In this document: in pieces, positions 7,087-17,600 of the stretch
How the letters are laid out: each line of letters opens with the position of its first letter
How positions within the stretch are numbered: position 1 is the first letter of the stretch
DNA from: Mucilaginibacter sp. PPCGB 2223
GTDB taxonomy: Bacteria > Bacteroidota > Bacteroidia > Sphingobacteriales > Sphingobacteriaceae
Assembly (NCBI RefSeq): GCF_001705515.1
Contig: NZ_MDJS01000004.1
Coordinates: 372,001-436,000 of the forward strand
Length of the DNA stretch: 64,000 nt
Direction: 5' to 3'
Notes under the pieces: generated by a model
The model's database searches: none
The model's input: only the letters and a program-made list of their open reading frames with translations
What the model was told of the DNA's origin: nothing
Translations under genes and position numbers: made by a program

Positions 7087-10000
7087 ATGGTTAAAAATTA
7101 CCTGTTCAAAGTATTCCTGTTATGTTTTTTACTTTGCCGGTTCGCCGGTGCCACGATGGCGCAGTATGCCATTGGCGGTTCGGCAGGCACAACGCTGGTT
7201 AACTCGGTATACTGGCTTACCTGGGACCCTACCGCTACCGGCACGACGATGATCTCGTCTCCGGCAGGCGCTGATGCTTCACATATCATTAACGGAACCT
7301 ATGTCTGGCAATTTTCGCCTACGGTAAGGATAACCGGCATCATCAGCAATGAGGTAACCACCAGCGGCACGCCGATGATAGCCTATACGCCGGGCCAGTA
7401 TTCGGGCGATGGTTTGGATCTGATCTATTCGGGCAATAACCAGCCCAAACCCACTTCGAGGGGCGTTGGTAATTCTGCCATAGCCACCCCTTATGGTGCA
7501 ACTGTAACTTTTGATATCGACCTTAAAGTTGCTATCCTGATCAACGGTATATGGACAGATGTGGTTTACCCCGGCATGGTGGTAGGCGATGCCGAATCTA
7601 TCGACTCGGGCGGCGAATTTATATCGGGCGATACGCCCAACCCCATCGCCTGGCAATTGCTGAATAAGCGTACTCAGAATGATCCATCCGACAGCCATTA
7701 TAAAATGGACCTGTCGAACGGGGGTAAATCGTTTAAACTTTACGCCGACCTGCCTCCGGGCAATTTTGGCGTACAGGCGGTAATGTTTGCGCATGGCGCG
7801 CGCAATATCAAAAACCTGTCGATGAAAGGCTCTGGCATACAGGCAATTGCGATAGGTTTTGTATTACCTTTCGATCTGACGGACGCACCGCAATCTTACG
7901 GGAATGCCGGGCATTACATGGAGAACTTCCAGATTACCGACTATTATGCCGGCGACGGCACCTACTCGGTAGTTAATTATAATACTACGCCGCTTGTTCC
8001 TTTTGCAAGCGTGTATATAGGCGCTAACAATGTCGACCCCGACGGGCAGCCGGCTTACACTACCAATGCCAATAATGACGATAATGTGGGCGCCGACGAT
8101 GAGAGCACGCTTACTCCATCGGCACTGCCCGATATTAAGGTAAACATGGCAGGCAATATTGTGATCAGCCTGCCGGTTACGAATACCAAAAGCGTGCCTG
8201 CCACTTTGTATGGCTGGATAGATTTTAACGGCGACGGCGTTTTTGCACCGAACGAGGTGATCAGTGTTACAGTGCCGGCAAATACCAATAACCAAACATT
8301 TACGCTTACCTATCCCAACTCCATGTTTGCAGGAAAGCTCAAAGTTGGTTTGCTATACGCCCGGTTCAGGATAACGACGACAAACCTGCTGGATGATAAC
8401 GCCACAACCTTTGATGAGCGCAGTACATCTTTCGCAGCCGATGGCGAGGTTGAGGATTATCGTTTTAAAGATATCCTGGGTATTACGATCTCGGGTACAC
8501 TGGTAGATGACCCTAACGGCAAAGCGGATGGCGCAATATCGGGCAACCCGGTACAGACCATCGGCGGCAACCCGCTATATGCTTACCTGGTTGATAACAG
8601 CACGGGGCTGATTGTTAATAAAGTTACCGTTGGTGCAGGCGGCGCCTATTCGTTCGCCAATAGCAATAACGGCAATTATACGGTGGCTATCTCTACAAAT
8701 AATGTGGCCATTGGCGGCAGCCTGCTGGCGGTGGGTGCAAACCTGCCTGCAGGATGGGTGGCCTCGGGCGGGTTCTACGGCGTTAATAACGTCGGCAATA
8801 CTGGCCTGCAAACCGGCACGCCTAATTTACAAATCCAGGTTTCGACGCCGGGCACCAGCCTGGATGTAAGCAATGTGAACCTGAGCGTGAACCAGATACC
8901 TGTTGCAGCGGCCGATGCCGGTACTACAAACATCGGGCAGGCGGTAACCCTAAACATACCGGCAAACGATGCAGATGCCGACGGCACCCTCGACCTGACA
9001 TCGGTTTTGCTGACAGACCCTGCAGATAACGTTAAAAAAACATCAGTAACTATAGCCGGGCAGGGCACTTATACCGTAAACACAACAACTGGCGCCGTAA
9101 CCTTTACGCCCGTTGCAGCATTTGTTGGTAAGGCCACGCCGATAAATTACACCATTAAGGATAATTTCGGCTCCGAAAGCGTACCGGCATTAATATCGGT
9201 AAGCATAAAGCCTGCCGGCACCGCCGATACTGATAACACGACTGTAAATACACCGGTAACCACTACCGTAAAAGCAAACGACGGCATAAGCGGCACCAAT
9301 ACCACCGTAACTGCTACGGCAGGCGCGCACGGTATTACCTCGGTAGATGCTACCGGCAAAGTGACCTATACCCCGGTTTCGGGATACTTCGGGACGGATA
9401 CTTACACCTATACGTTGACCACTCCGGATGGCGTAGTGTCAGACCCGATAACCGTAACCATTAATATTAAACCGGCAGGGGTTAACGATGCAACGACCAC
9501 GCCAATCAATACCCCGGTAACAACAAATGTAAAGGCTAATGACGGGCCAAGCGGTGCAGGTGCCACAGTGACCCCTACCAACGGCACACATGGGATCACT
9601 TCTGTCGATGCGTCGGGCAATGTAACTTATACGCCCGCCGCAGGTTTTATAGGCAAGGATACTTATACCTACACCCTTACTAACGGAGGTATTACATCGG
9701 CGCCCATAACGGTTACCGTTAGCGTTAAACCTGTAGGTGTTAACGATGCCGACGCCACACCGGTAAATACCCCGGTAACAACTACGGTAAAAAACAACGA
9801 TGGGCCAAGCGGCATCGGAACGACCGTAACCGCCACAAACGGCGCGCACGGCACTACTGCCGTTGATGCCAACGGGCGTGTCACCTACACCCCAACGGCG
9901 GGTTATACCGGGACCGATGTATACACTTATACACTAACTACGCCCGATGGCGTAGTGTCCGACCCGATAACGGTGATCATTAACATTTATGCCTCATCGA

Positions 10001-11235
10001 TGACGCTCACCAAGGTAGCCAATAACGGCGGCACCAAAATAGGCGATATCATTAACTACACCCTCGTAGTAACCAATACCGGTAGCTTTAACATCAACAA
10101 CATTGTGATGTCCGATCCGGGTGCCGACGCCGGTTCCATTTCGCCTGCAGTGATTACCACACTGGCGCCGGGCGCATCAACAACAGTAACCGCAAAGCAT
10201 ACTTTAACCCAGGCCGATTTTATAGCCGGCAGTTACAGCAACCAGGCAACCGCAAGTGGTACCGATCAGAACGGGATACCGATAACCAAAAAATCAGATA
10301 ACCCGGCAACTCCCGCAGTCGACGACCCGACCGTGGTTAGCCTGCCGCTTTTACCTGGGGCGGTAACCCTGAACAAATCGGGCGTATTTGCCAGTAACTA
10401 TATCACTTATACATTCACCGTTCAAAACACCGGGTTTACGGTAATCAACTCCCTGTCGTTAACAGATGCCAAATTAGGTTTGACTAATTATGCGATAGCG
10501 GTTCCGGTCGGCGGATTGTATCCGGGCAATTCGGTCTTCTTCAGCACGCAATATACCGTAACACAGGCTGATAAAGATGCAGGGGTAGTGAACAATACCG
10601 CAGGCATAAGCGCTGTTGATGCAGGCGGCAAAACGCTGACCGGCAGTGCGAGCGTGGCGGTACAGATTGCCAAATCGCCAGCTGCGGTTGACGATGCCGC
10701 GCAAACCACCATCAATCAGCCGGTGATCATCCCTGTATTGACGAATGATATACCGGGCAATTCAACCTTCGATCTGAATACGCTGGAGATCGTGACCCAA
10801 CCAAAAAACGGAACGGTAAAGATCAACTCCGACGGTACGATCACTTATACACCTAATCCCGGTTATAACGGCCCCGATCAGTTTACCTATCGCGTAAAAG
10901 ATAAATTCGGGTTTATAAGCAATGTGGCTACGGTAATTATCACACAACCACTCGCACCGGGCGCCTTGAAGATACCGAACCTCTTCACGCCAAACGGTGA
11001 TGGCATCAACGATGTTTTTGAGATCAGGGGATTGGACAAGTTCGCACAAAAAGACCTGAGCATTGTGAACCGCTGGGGTAACGAGGTTTATCACAGCACA
11101 AATTATCAGAACACCTGGACCGGCGATGGTCTGAACGAGGGTACGTATTATTATACTTTGAAAGTGAGGAGAACGGCAGCGAGCGATACCGAAGTATACA
11201 AAGGTTATGTTACCCTGATGCGGTCATTCAAATAA
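7087..11235 (+). CDS. giant type IX secreted adhesin with gliding-type C-terminal signal
   Basis: A 1382-residue cell-surface protein. Signal peptide (1-25, ending ATMAQ). An unassigned N-terminal lectin-like or beta domain runs to about 365. A GEVED domain (about 370-456; WIDFNGDGVF ... DGEVEDYRF) follows, then an SdrD-B-like domain (460-545). Next come cadherin-like/Ig repeats (about 600-965), including three near-identical modules of 86-87 residues. Two DUF11-type conserved-repeat domains (about 973-1195) and one more cadherin-like module (about 1200-1290) follow. It ends in a TIGR04131-type gliding-associated C-terminal domain (about 1292-1382; NLFTPNGDGINDVFEI, NRWGNEVY), i.e. a type B type IX secretion signal. 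It is directly followed by a SprF-like gene, the partner of such cargo. Likely role: adhesion, gliding or matrix; ligand unknown. Confidence 0.9.
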   Translation: MVKNYLFKVFLLCFLLCRFAGATMAQYAIGGSAGTTLVNSVYWLTWDPTATGTTMISSPAGADASHIINGTYVWQFSPTVRITGIISNEVTTSGTPMIAYTPGQYSGDGLDLIYSGNNQPKPTSRGVGNSAIATPYGATVTFDIDLKVAILINGIWTDVVYPGMVVGDAESIDSGGEFISGDTPNPIAWQLLNKRTQNDPSDSHYKMDLSNGGKSFKLYADLPPGNFGVQAVMFAHGARNIKNLSMKGSGIQAIAIGFVLPFDLTDAPQSYGNAGHYMENFQITDYYAGDGTYSVVNYNTTPLVPFASVYIGANNVDPDGQPAYTTNANNDDNVGADDESTLTPSALPDIKVNMAGNIVISLPVTNTKSVPATLYGWIDFNGDGVFAPNEVISVTVPANTNNQTFTLTYPNSMFAGKLKVGLLYARFRITTTNLLDDNATTFDERSTSFAADGEVEDYRFKDILGITISGTLVDDPNGKADGAISGNPVQTIGGNPLYAYLVDNSTGLIVNKVTVGAGGAYSFANSNNGNYTVAISTNNVAIGGSLLAVGANLPAGWVASGGFYGVNNVGNTGLQTGTPNLQIQVSTPGTSLDVSNVNLSVNQIPVAAADAGTTNIGQAVTLNIPANDADADGTLDLTSVLLTDPADNVKKTSVTIAGQGTYTVNTTTGAVTFTPVAAFVGKATPINYTIKDNFGSESVPALISVSIKPAGTADTDNTTVNTPVTTTVKANDGISGTNTTVTATAGAHGITSVDATGKVTYTPVSGYFGTDTYTYTLTTPDGVVSDPITVTINIKPAGVNDATTTPINTPVTTNVKANDGPSGAGATVTPTNGTHGITSVDASGNVTYTPAAGFIGKDTYTYTLTNGGITSAPITVTVSVKPVGVNDADATPVNTPVTTTVKNNDGPSGIGTTVTATNGAHGTTAVDANGRVTYTPTAGYTGTDVYTYTLTTPDGVVSDPITVIINIYASSMTLTKVANNGGTKIGDIINYTLVVTNTGSFNINNIVMSDPGADAGSISPAVITTLAPGASTTVTAKHTLTQADFIAGSYSNQATASGTDQNGIPITKKSDNPATPAVDDPTVVSLPLLPGAVTLNKSGVFASNYITYTFTVQNTGFTVINSLSLTDAKLGLTNYAIAVPVGGLYPGNSVFFSTQYTVTQADKDAGVVNNTAGISAVDAGGKTLTGSASVAVQIAKSPAAVDDAAQTTINQPVIIPVLTNDIPGNSTFDLNTLEIVTQPKNGTVKINSDGTITYTPNPGYNGPDQFTYRVKDKFGFISNVATVIITQPLAPGALKIPNLFTPNGDGINDVFEIRGLDKFAQKDLSIVNRWGNEVYHSTNYQNTWTGDGLNEGTYYYTLKVRRTAASDTEVYKGYVTLMRSFK
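9211..9987 (+). repeat. three tandem 86-87 codon modules inside the adhesin gene
   Basis: Three consecutive modules share VNTPVTTTVKxNDG, a GAHGxTxVDAxGxVTYTP segment and a TYTYTLT strand. The anchor codons for V-K-x-N-D-G start at 9268, 9529 and 9787, giving periods of 261 and 258 bases. The DNA of modules 1 and 3 is also close, including the shared GATGGCGTAGTGTC near each end, which suggests recent duplication or homogenisation. Copy number could vary between strains. Confidence 0.85.
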
Positions 11236-11256
11236 AGGCTGAACGGCAATTACGAT

Positions 11257-12225
11257 ATGATGAAACGGATACTGATATTGTTGATATGGATACTTGGCCC
11301 GGCCATGCTGTTTGCGCAGCAGGATGCCCAGCAGAGCCAGTACATGTTTAACGGCATATATATTAACCCGGCTTACGCCGGATATAAGGAGAATATTAAC
11401 CTGCACAGCTATTACCGCACGCAGTGGACGGGTATTACCGGCTCGCCTGTGAGCATGTCGCTGGCTTTGGATGCAAGCGCTAACGACGGTAACGTGGGCC
11501 TGGCTTTTCAGTTAGCCTCGGATAAACTGGGCGCGCAGAGCAACCTTTCGGGATACCTGAACTATGCGTACCGTATCAGGATGAATGCCGACGGAACCTC
11601 ACGGCTGGCCTTTGGCCTCGGCGGCGGGATCATGCAACTGGGCCTGAACGGCGCTTTACTCAACCCTAACGACCCGGAGCCCAGCCAGCCTACCGGCATG
11701 CAAAGCAAACTCGTGCCCGATGCCCGTTTGGGCGTATTTTTCGCTAACGAAAAACTTTACGCGGGCCTTTCGGCCGATAACCTGGTGGCACAATACATCA
11801 ATATTAAAAGCAACTCGTACCTGGCGCAACCCAAGCCGCATTTTTATTTGACCGCCGGTGTACTGATCCCTTTATCGGAAGACCTGATGTTTAAGCCCAG
11901 CTTTTTGCTGAAGGACGACCGCGCCGGGCCGACTAGCCTGGATATTAACGGCTTTTTGCTGTTAGGTGAAAAGATATGGGTAGGCGGATCGTACCGTACC
12001 GGAGTGAAGATATATAATAAAGCCTTTTTACAAAGCGATCTCACCCCGCTTAACTCGGGTGTGTTGGCTGTGCAGATATTCCCGATGGAAAACCTGCGTG
12101 TGGGCTATGCATTCGATTTTTCGGTCGGCCCTTTGCAGGGTTATAGCGGTGGTACGCACGAAATATCAATTGGTTATTATTTTAAGAGCTCGAAAAGCCG
12201 GATGCTGACGCCCCGGTATTTTTAA
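11257..12225 (+). CDS. PorP/SprF family type IX secretion outer-membrane protein
   Basis: A 322-residue predicted beta-barrel. Signal peptide (about 1-20, MLFAQQ). The family opening QYMFNGIYINPAYAGYKENI is intact and the protein ends in a strand with aromatic residues. SprF-type proteins bind type B C-terminal domains and are needed for export or surface attachment of the neighbouring cargo; in Flavobacterium SprF serves SprB. It starts 21 bases after the adhesin stop and is followed 6 bases later by the OmpA-family gene. The three therefore form an operon in the classical adhesin-sprF order. Two ATGs (11257 and 11260) are possible starts. Confidence 0.9.
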   Translation: MMKRILILLIWILGPAMLFAQQDAQQSQYMFNGIYINPAYAGYKENINLHSYYRTQWTGITGSPVSMSLALDASANDGNVGLAFQLASDKLGAQSNLSGYLNYAYRIRMNADGTSRLAFGLGGGIMQLGLNGALLNPNDPEPSQPTGMQSKLVPDARLGVFFANEKLYAGLSADNLVAQYINIKSNSYLAQPKPHFYLTAGVLIPLSEDLMFKPSFLLKDDRAGPTSLDINGFLLLGEKIWVGGSYRTGVKIYNKAFLQSDLTPLNSGVLAVQIFPMENLRVGYAFDFSVGPLQGYSGGTHEISIGYYFKSSKSRMLTPRYF

Positions 12226-12231
12226 CAGGTT

Positions 12232-14199
12232 ATGAAAAGATATCTGAAACTATTTACCTTACTGTTTGCCCTCGTGCTGTGCCATAACGCCAGGGCGCAG
12301 TATGTGTTAAAGCAAGCTAATGAGCAATATAACCTGTTTAATTACACCAAAGCAGTTGAGCTGTATTTGCAGGCCTACAAAAAAGATCCTGCTAATTTTA
12401 TAATAGCCGAGCATTTGGCCAACAGTTACCGCCTGATGCAGGATTATAATAATGCCGAGCTGTGGTACAGCACAGCCACCGTTATGCCGGAAGTTAAACC
12501 CGAAGATTTTTTGCATTACGCGCAGGTGCTGCAAAGCAACTCCAAATATGCCGAGGCAAAAGCGCAGTATACCAAGTACTATGCCGTTAGCCCGGAGATT
12601 GACCAAAAGCAACTGAAAGTGTGGCTGGCGGCATGCGATTCGTCGATTGCCTGGCGGAGAGACCCGCGGCCTTTTGTATTGGTAAACGAGAGAGAACTGA
12701 ACAGCGCGACATCAGACTGGGGCGCAGTAAAATACAACAACTATGTCGTCTTTACTTCCGACAGGATAAACAAGGCCGCCGATGCAACAGCAAAAGGCCA
12801 TCCTTTTTTGCGTTTTGATGTAGACAGGCCGGTTGATAAGGACCGGTACCTGTGGACGGGTAACGATTACCTGCGTTTATACCAGGCACCGATAGGCGGC
12901 AGTAAAAGCGATGTGAAACCTTTCCGGTTCAATACCGATGGCACAGACTACCACATGGGGGCTGCATCGTTCACAGCTGATGGCAACGAGATGTATTTTA
13001 CACTGACCCGCATCCCCAAAAATCAACCGAAAGATACTGCAAAAATCAAAACGGTGAGGCTGGAGATCTGGTGGAGCCGCCGGGTAGCCGAGACCGGTCA
13101 ATGGTCGAAACCATTGCCTTTTCAGTACAATAACGAGCAATGGTCGACCGGCGACCCATATATCAGTGCTGACGGGCATACGCTTTATTTTGTATCGGAT
13201 ATGCCGGGCGGCAAGGGCGGAACGGATATTTACTACTCGATAAAAAGCCCAACCAATAACTGGCAGGAACCGGTAAACCTAACAGCCCTGAACACACGCG
13301 GCAACGAGCGAACACCGTTTTTATACAATGGCACGTTGTATTTTTCGAGCGATGGCGGCGTGGGCATGGGCGGTTTGGATGTTTATAAGGCAGCATCTAA
13401 AGGTAACAGCTTCGCTCCTCCGAAAAACATGGGTTTCCCGGTAAATTCGCCGCAGGATGATTTTGCTTATACGTTGGTTACCGATAGCACCGGGTACCTG
13501 TCGTCAAACCGGGCGGGCGGCCTGGGCAGCGACGATATTTACAGCTTTACCCAGAAACCGCCACCAACTTTTCTGTTCGAAGGCGTAGTATATGACAAGA
13601 AGACCAAAGAAGTTATACCCGGCAGTACAGTAAGGCTGACCAACACCAACGGCAGCGTGCTAGAAGGCCTGTCGGACGCGGGAGGTAAATTCGGTTTCAG
13701 GCTGGAAGAAAAAAGCAATTATAAAATTCGCGGCGAGAGAAAAAGCTACCTGAGCGATAACCAGACCGTAACCACTCTGCGCGCCGATCCGAACGTCACC
13801 ATCCATAAAGACCTGTACCTGGATAAAATAGAACTGAATAAGGCCATCAGGCTCGAAAATATTTATTATGACTTTGATGAATCGTACATCCGTGAAGATG
13901 CCGCGGTTGAACTGGATAAATTGATCAGGATCATGAAAGATAACCCGAATATCGAGATCGAACTGGCCTCGCATACCGACAGCCGTGGCAATGATGCCTA
14001 CAACATGCAGTTGTCGCAGGAGCGCGCCGATGCCGCGGTGAAATACATTGTGGATATCGGTGATATCAACCCCAGGCGTATCAAAGCCAAAGGCTATGGC
14101 GAAACGCGGTTACTAAACCGCTGCAAAAACGGTGTGAACTGCTCCGAAGCAGAGCATCAGTTAAACCGACGGACAGAATTTACAATTACAAAGATGTAA
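12232..14199 (+). CDS. OmpA-family protein with TPR and PD40 repeats (PorE-like)
   Basis: A 655-residue envelope protein. Signal peptide (1-23, ARAQ). TPR-like helices about 25-110. PD40/beta-propeller blades about 160-430 (YFTSD-, YFSSDGG-, YLSSNRAGG-type repeats). A carboxypeptidase-regulatory-like domain follows (about 447-515, FEGVVYDKKTKEVIPG). The OmpA peptidoglycan-binding domain is about 540-655 (YYDFDES, SHTDSRGND, LSQERADA, NRRTEF). This architecture is that of PorE and of the OmpA proteins that follow adhesin-sprF pairs; it would anchor the outer-membrane complex to peptidoglycan. Its two OmpA-domain cysteines (NRCKNGVNCSE) are normal for the group. Confidence 0.9.
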   Translation: MKRYLKLFTLLFALVLCHNARAQYVLKQANEQYNLFNYTKAVELYLQAYKKDPANFIIAEHLANSYRLMQDYNNAELWYSTATVMPEVKPEDFLHYAQVLQSNSKYAEAKAQYTKYYAVSPEIDQKQLKVWLAACDSSIAWRRDPRPFVLVNERELNSATSDWGAVKYNNYVVFTSDRINKAADATAKGHPFLRFDVDRPVDKDRYLWTGNDYLRLYQAPIGGSKSDVKPFRFNTDGTDYHMGAASFTADGNEMYFTLTRIPKNQPKDTAKIKTVRLEIWWSRRVAETGQWSKPLPFQYNNEQWSTGDPYISADGHTLYFVSDMPGGKGGTDIYYSIKSPTNNWQEPVNLTALNTRGNERTPFLYNGTLYFSSDGGVGMGGLDVYKAASKGNSFAPPKNMGFPVNSPQDDFAYTLVTDSTGYLSSNRAGGLGSDDIYSFTQKPPPTFLFEGVVYDKKTKEVIPGSTVRLTNTNGSVLEGLSDAGGKFGFRLEEKSNYKIRGERKSYLSDNQTVTTLRADPNVTIHKDLYLDKIELNKAIRLENIYYDFDESYIREDAAVELDKLIRIMKDNPNIEIELASHTDSRGNDAYNMQLSQERADAAVKYIVDIGDINPRRIKAKGYGETRLLNRCKNGVNCSEAEHQLNRRTEFTITKM

Positions 14200-14666
14200 G
14201 TTGAAAGCGGAAGTATTTTTTTTAATCGCCGGTTAGCAGCACCGTCAATGTACAGAAATACTTATCATTCTCAATGATCATTTAATACACCCGGTATTAA
14301 ATTTATCACACCTGGCTTGGTTAATTTTTTTTCCTTTGGTGATTTTCACACATCAAACAGGTTAATTCCTTCTTAAATTTATAGATCGGCCAAGGTGCAT
14401 CGCCTGTTAATTTCTGACCTTGTAACAGCACTCTCCCCAGTTTTGTGATCATATCTTCAGCCGGTCCCCCCGTAAAGGCTTTACCAGTTTCGGGCTTACG
14501 TGCCCGCGGTTAATTCCGGTTAATTGTTTTAATCAATACATTAATATTAAAACAACACATACGTATTCGTCCTATTTTTATCCTTAAAAGAAATATTAAA
14601 TACATTATGGGAAATTACCATTTACTTTTACAACAATAATTTACAAACTAAACTACCTGCATCAAC
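14200..14666. other. 467-base AT-rich gap upstream of the SusC/SusD pair
   Basis: No coding frame of note and no clear terminator after the OmpA gene. The last 150 bases are AT-rich and presumably hold the susC promoter and leader. I see no exact TAnnTTTG element; TTACTTTTAC near 14622 is the nearest. No extracytoplasmic sigma/anti-sigma gene is present. Confidence 0.4.
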
Positions 14667-17600
14667 ATGAAAAAACTTGTACTCGTAAGTTTGTGTCTCC
14701 TATGGCTTGGTATAGCCCAGGTTTTCGCACAAACCCGTACCGTAACCGGTACGGTTACCGCAAAAGAAGACGGCAGCCCCATACCAGGGGTTAGCGTAAT
14801 GATCAAAGGCTCCAAAAACGGAGTAGTAACCGGGGCAGATGGTAAGTATACCATTAATGCGCCATCGGGCTCAACACTTATTTTTTCGTATATCTCTTAT
14901 GAAACTCAGCAAGTGGTGGTGGGCGAAAAAAGCACAATAGATGTTGTACTTACACTAAACACAAAGCAATTAACCGAAGTTGTTGTTACGGCCAACGATA
15001 TCAAAAGAGAGAAAAGAACTTTAGGTTATTCTGCTCCGATAGTAAGTAACAAAGAGTTAACAGAAGGCGGCAACCCGAGCGTGCTCAGCTCATTAACAGG
15101 CAGAGTTGCCGGGGTTAACATCACTTCAACATCAAATACACCGGGTAGTTCAACACGTATCGTACTTCGCGGCGGCTCATCCATCACCGGTAACAACCAG
15201 GCCCTGATGGTTGTTGATGGTATCCCGATCGATAATTCGAGTATTATAGCCGGCCCCAGTAGTTTAGCCGCTGTCGATTTTGGGAACAGGGGTAATGACA
15301 TCGACCCGAATGATGTAGAATCTGTCACAGTATTGAAAGGACCTGCAGCAGCGGCTCTTTATGGTTCAAGAGCATCAAACGGTGCCATTATGATTACTAC
15401 CAAATCAGGCTCAAACCGTGCTAAAAAAACGGAGATAACGCTTAACTCTACAAACACTTTTTCCTCCATCCTCAAAATGCCCGACTTTCAAAATGAGTAT
15501 GGCCAGGGATATATGTCGGGTTCGGCTACAAGCGCCGGCTATGTTACCGGGATAAATGACGCCAGCGACAACTTTAGCTGGGGAGCACCCTTTGACGGCA
15601 AACCGGCACTCTGGGGGCAGGAAATTGACGGTGTTACCCAGAGCAAGCCATATGAGGCTTTGCCAAATAACGTTAAAAACTTTTTTAAAACCGGCTTTGC
15701 CACTGATAATAGCTTAGGTATTTCATCCGGAAACGATAAAAGCAGCTTTTATTTAGGATTAAACACTTTAAACTCCAACAGTATATACCCAGGCGACAAG
15801 GACACTTATAATAAATATGGTGTAAGATTTAATGGCAAAACTACGCTTGCCAATAATTTTACGGCAACAATCAATTTCAATTACAACAAAATACAGAGCA
15901 ACCAGCCTGCCGGCGGGCAAAACGCAAACGGGGTTTGGATACAATTAATGCAAACACCAAGAGATATCCCTATTAATACAATGGGAGATCTGACCAATAA
16001 GTATAATGGATATAACCCTATTACCAATTTGTATGGTTTTTATGGAGCTTTTGCATTAAACCCATATTGGATACTTCAAAACTTCACCAATCTCGACGAT
16101 GTTAACCGTGTTACCGGTGCTGTTAATCTGAGTTACAAACCAGTTAGCTGGTTAAATATCGTCGAACGGGTAGGTATTGATTCATATTCAGACCGGAGGA
16201 AACTTATTTCGCCTAAATATAATTTCGACCCGGCCGACGAATCGGGAAGCGGGCTCTGGGGACCGGTTACGAACAACGGATCGTATGAAGTAGACCAGTT
16301 TAATGTGAATGAAGTGGTTCACGATCTGATGATCACTGCAACCCACAAGTTTACCAGCGATTTATCAGCTTCGCTAATGATAGGCAATCATATCAGGGAA
16401 CGCAATACCAATACCAATCAAACAAGCACCAATACCAGTGGCGGTTTGGTAGTTCCCGGTTGGTACAACCTTCAAAACAGCAACGGGCCGGTAAACGTAA
16501 TTGTAGATAATATTTCCATCAGGAGGCTGGTAGGTTTTTATGCTGATCTGAATCTTTCGTATAAAGACATTCTGTTTTTAGAAGGAACATTACGGAACGA
16601 CCGGTCTTCAACTCTGCCAACAAGTAACTACTCTTATTTTTATCCAAGTGTAAGCGGTTCATTTGTATTCAGCGAATTGCTTAAAAATTCAGGTATCTCG
16701 AATATTTTAGATTACGGTAAAATACGCTCGAGCTTTGCACAGGTAGGTAGCGATACCAATCCATACCAATTGTTAACCACTTACGGAAGTACTCAGGTAA
16801 ACGGCGCTTTTGGCAATACCAAATTTCCATTTGGAAACGTTTCTGCATTACAGGTTCAAAGCACCCTTGGCAATAGTCAGCTTGTACCCGAGCAGACCTC
16901 CGCATTTGAGATCGGGACAGAATTATCATTTTTACAAAACAGGCTTTCTGTCGATTTCAGTTACTACACCAACGATTCGAAAAATCAGATCATACCTATT
17001 CCAATTCCCAACTCAACCGGGTATGGTTTTAATGTAGTAAATGCAGGAGAAATTCAGAATAAAGGTATCGAGTTAGTTATTAGCGGAACTCCGGTTAAAA
17101 CCAGTTACGATTTAACCTGGGAATTACATGGCACATTTACCAAGAATAACAACAACGTAGTTAGCCTGCCCGATGGTGTATCGCAGGTAGTGATAGGTGG
17201 CTTCAGCGGTATGTCGATAGTCGCCGCAAAAGGCATGCCTTATGGTGAGTTTTACTCGGTAACAAACAAAACAGATGCACAGGGAAGAACTATTGTAAGT
17301 AAAACTACCGGCTTACCCATACCGACAACAACAGCCCAATACCTCGGCTCATATAATCCTAAATTTGAGGCATCGTTCGGTACAAATATAACTTACAAAA
17401 ATTTTAGTTTGGGCGTATTGTTTGATGTTAAACACGGCGGCGTATTGTATTCAAATACAAAATCGATTATAGATTTCGTAGGAACTTCGGCTGAAACCGG
17501 AGGCCCACGATTTGGCCAGCCGTTCCCTAATTCGGTTTATTTGGATGCTACAGGTGCAAGTGTTGTCAACACAACCGTACCCTACTCCGTGTATGATTAT

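Noticed and set aside
9147..9884. Long minus-strand frames inside the adhesin repeats
   Set aside because: They are mirror frames caused by the biased codons of the repeated modules; they repeat with the same period.
9211..9987. Non-coding tandem repeat
   Set aside because: The period is a whole number of codons and the frame stays open with clear beta-sandwich domains, so it is protein modular repetition.
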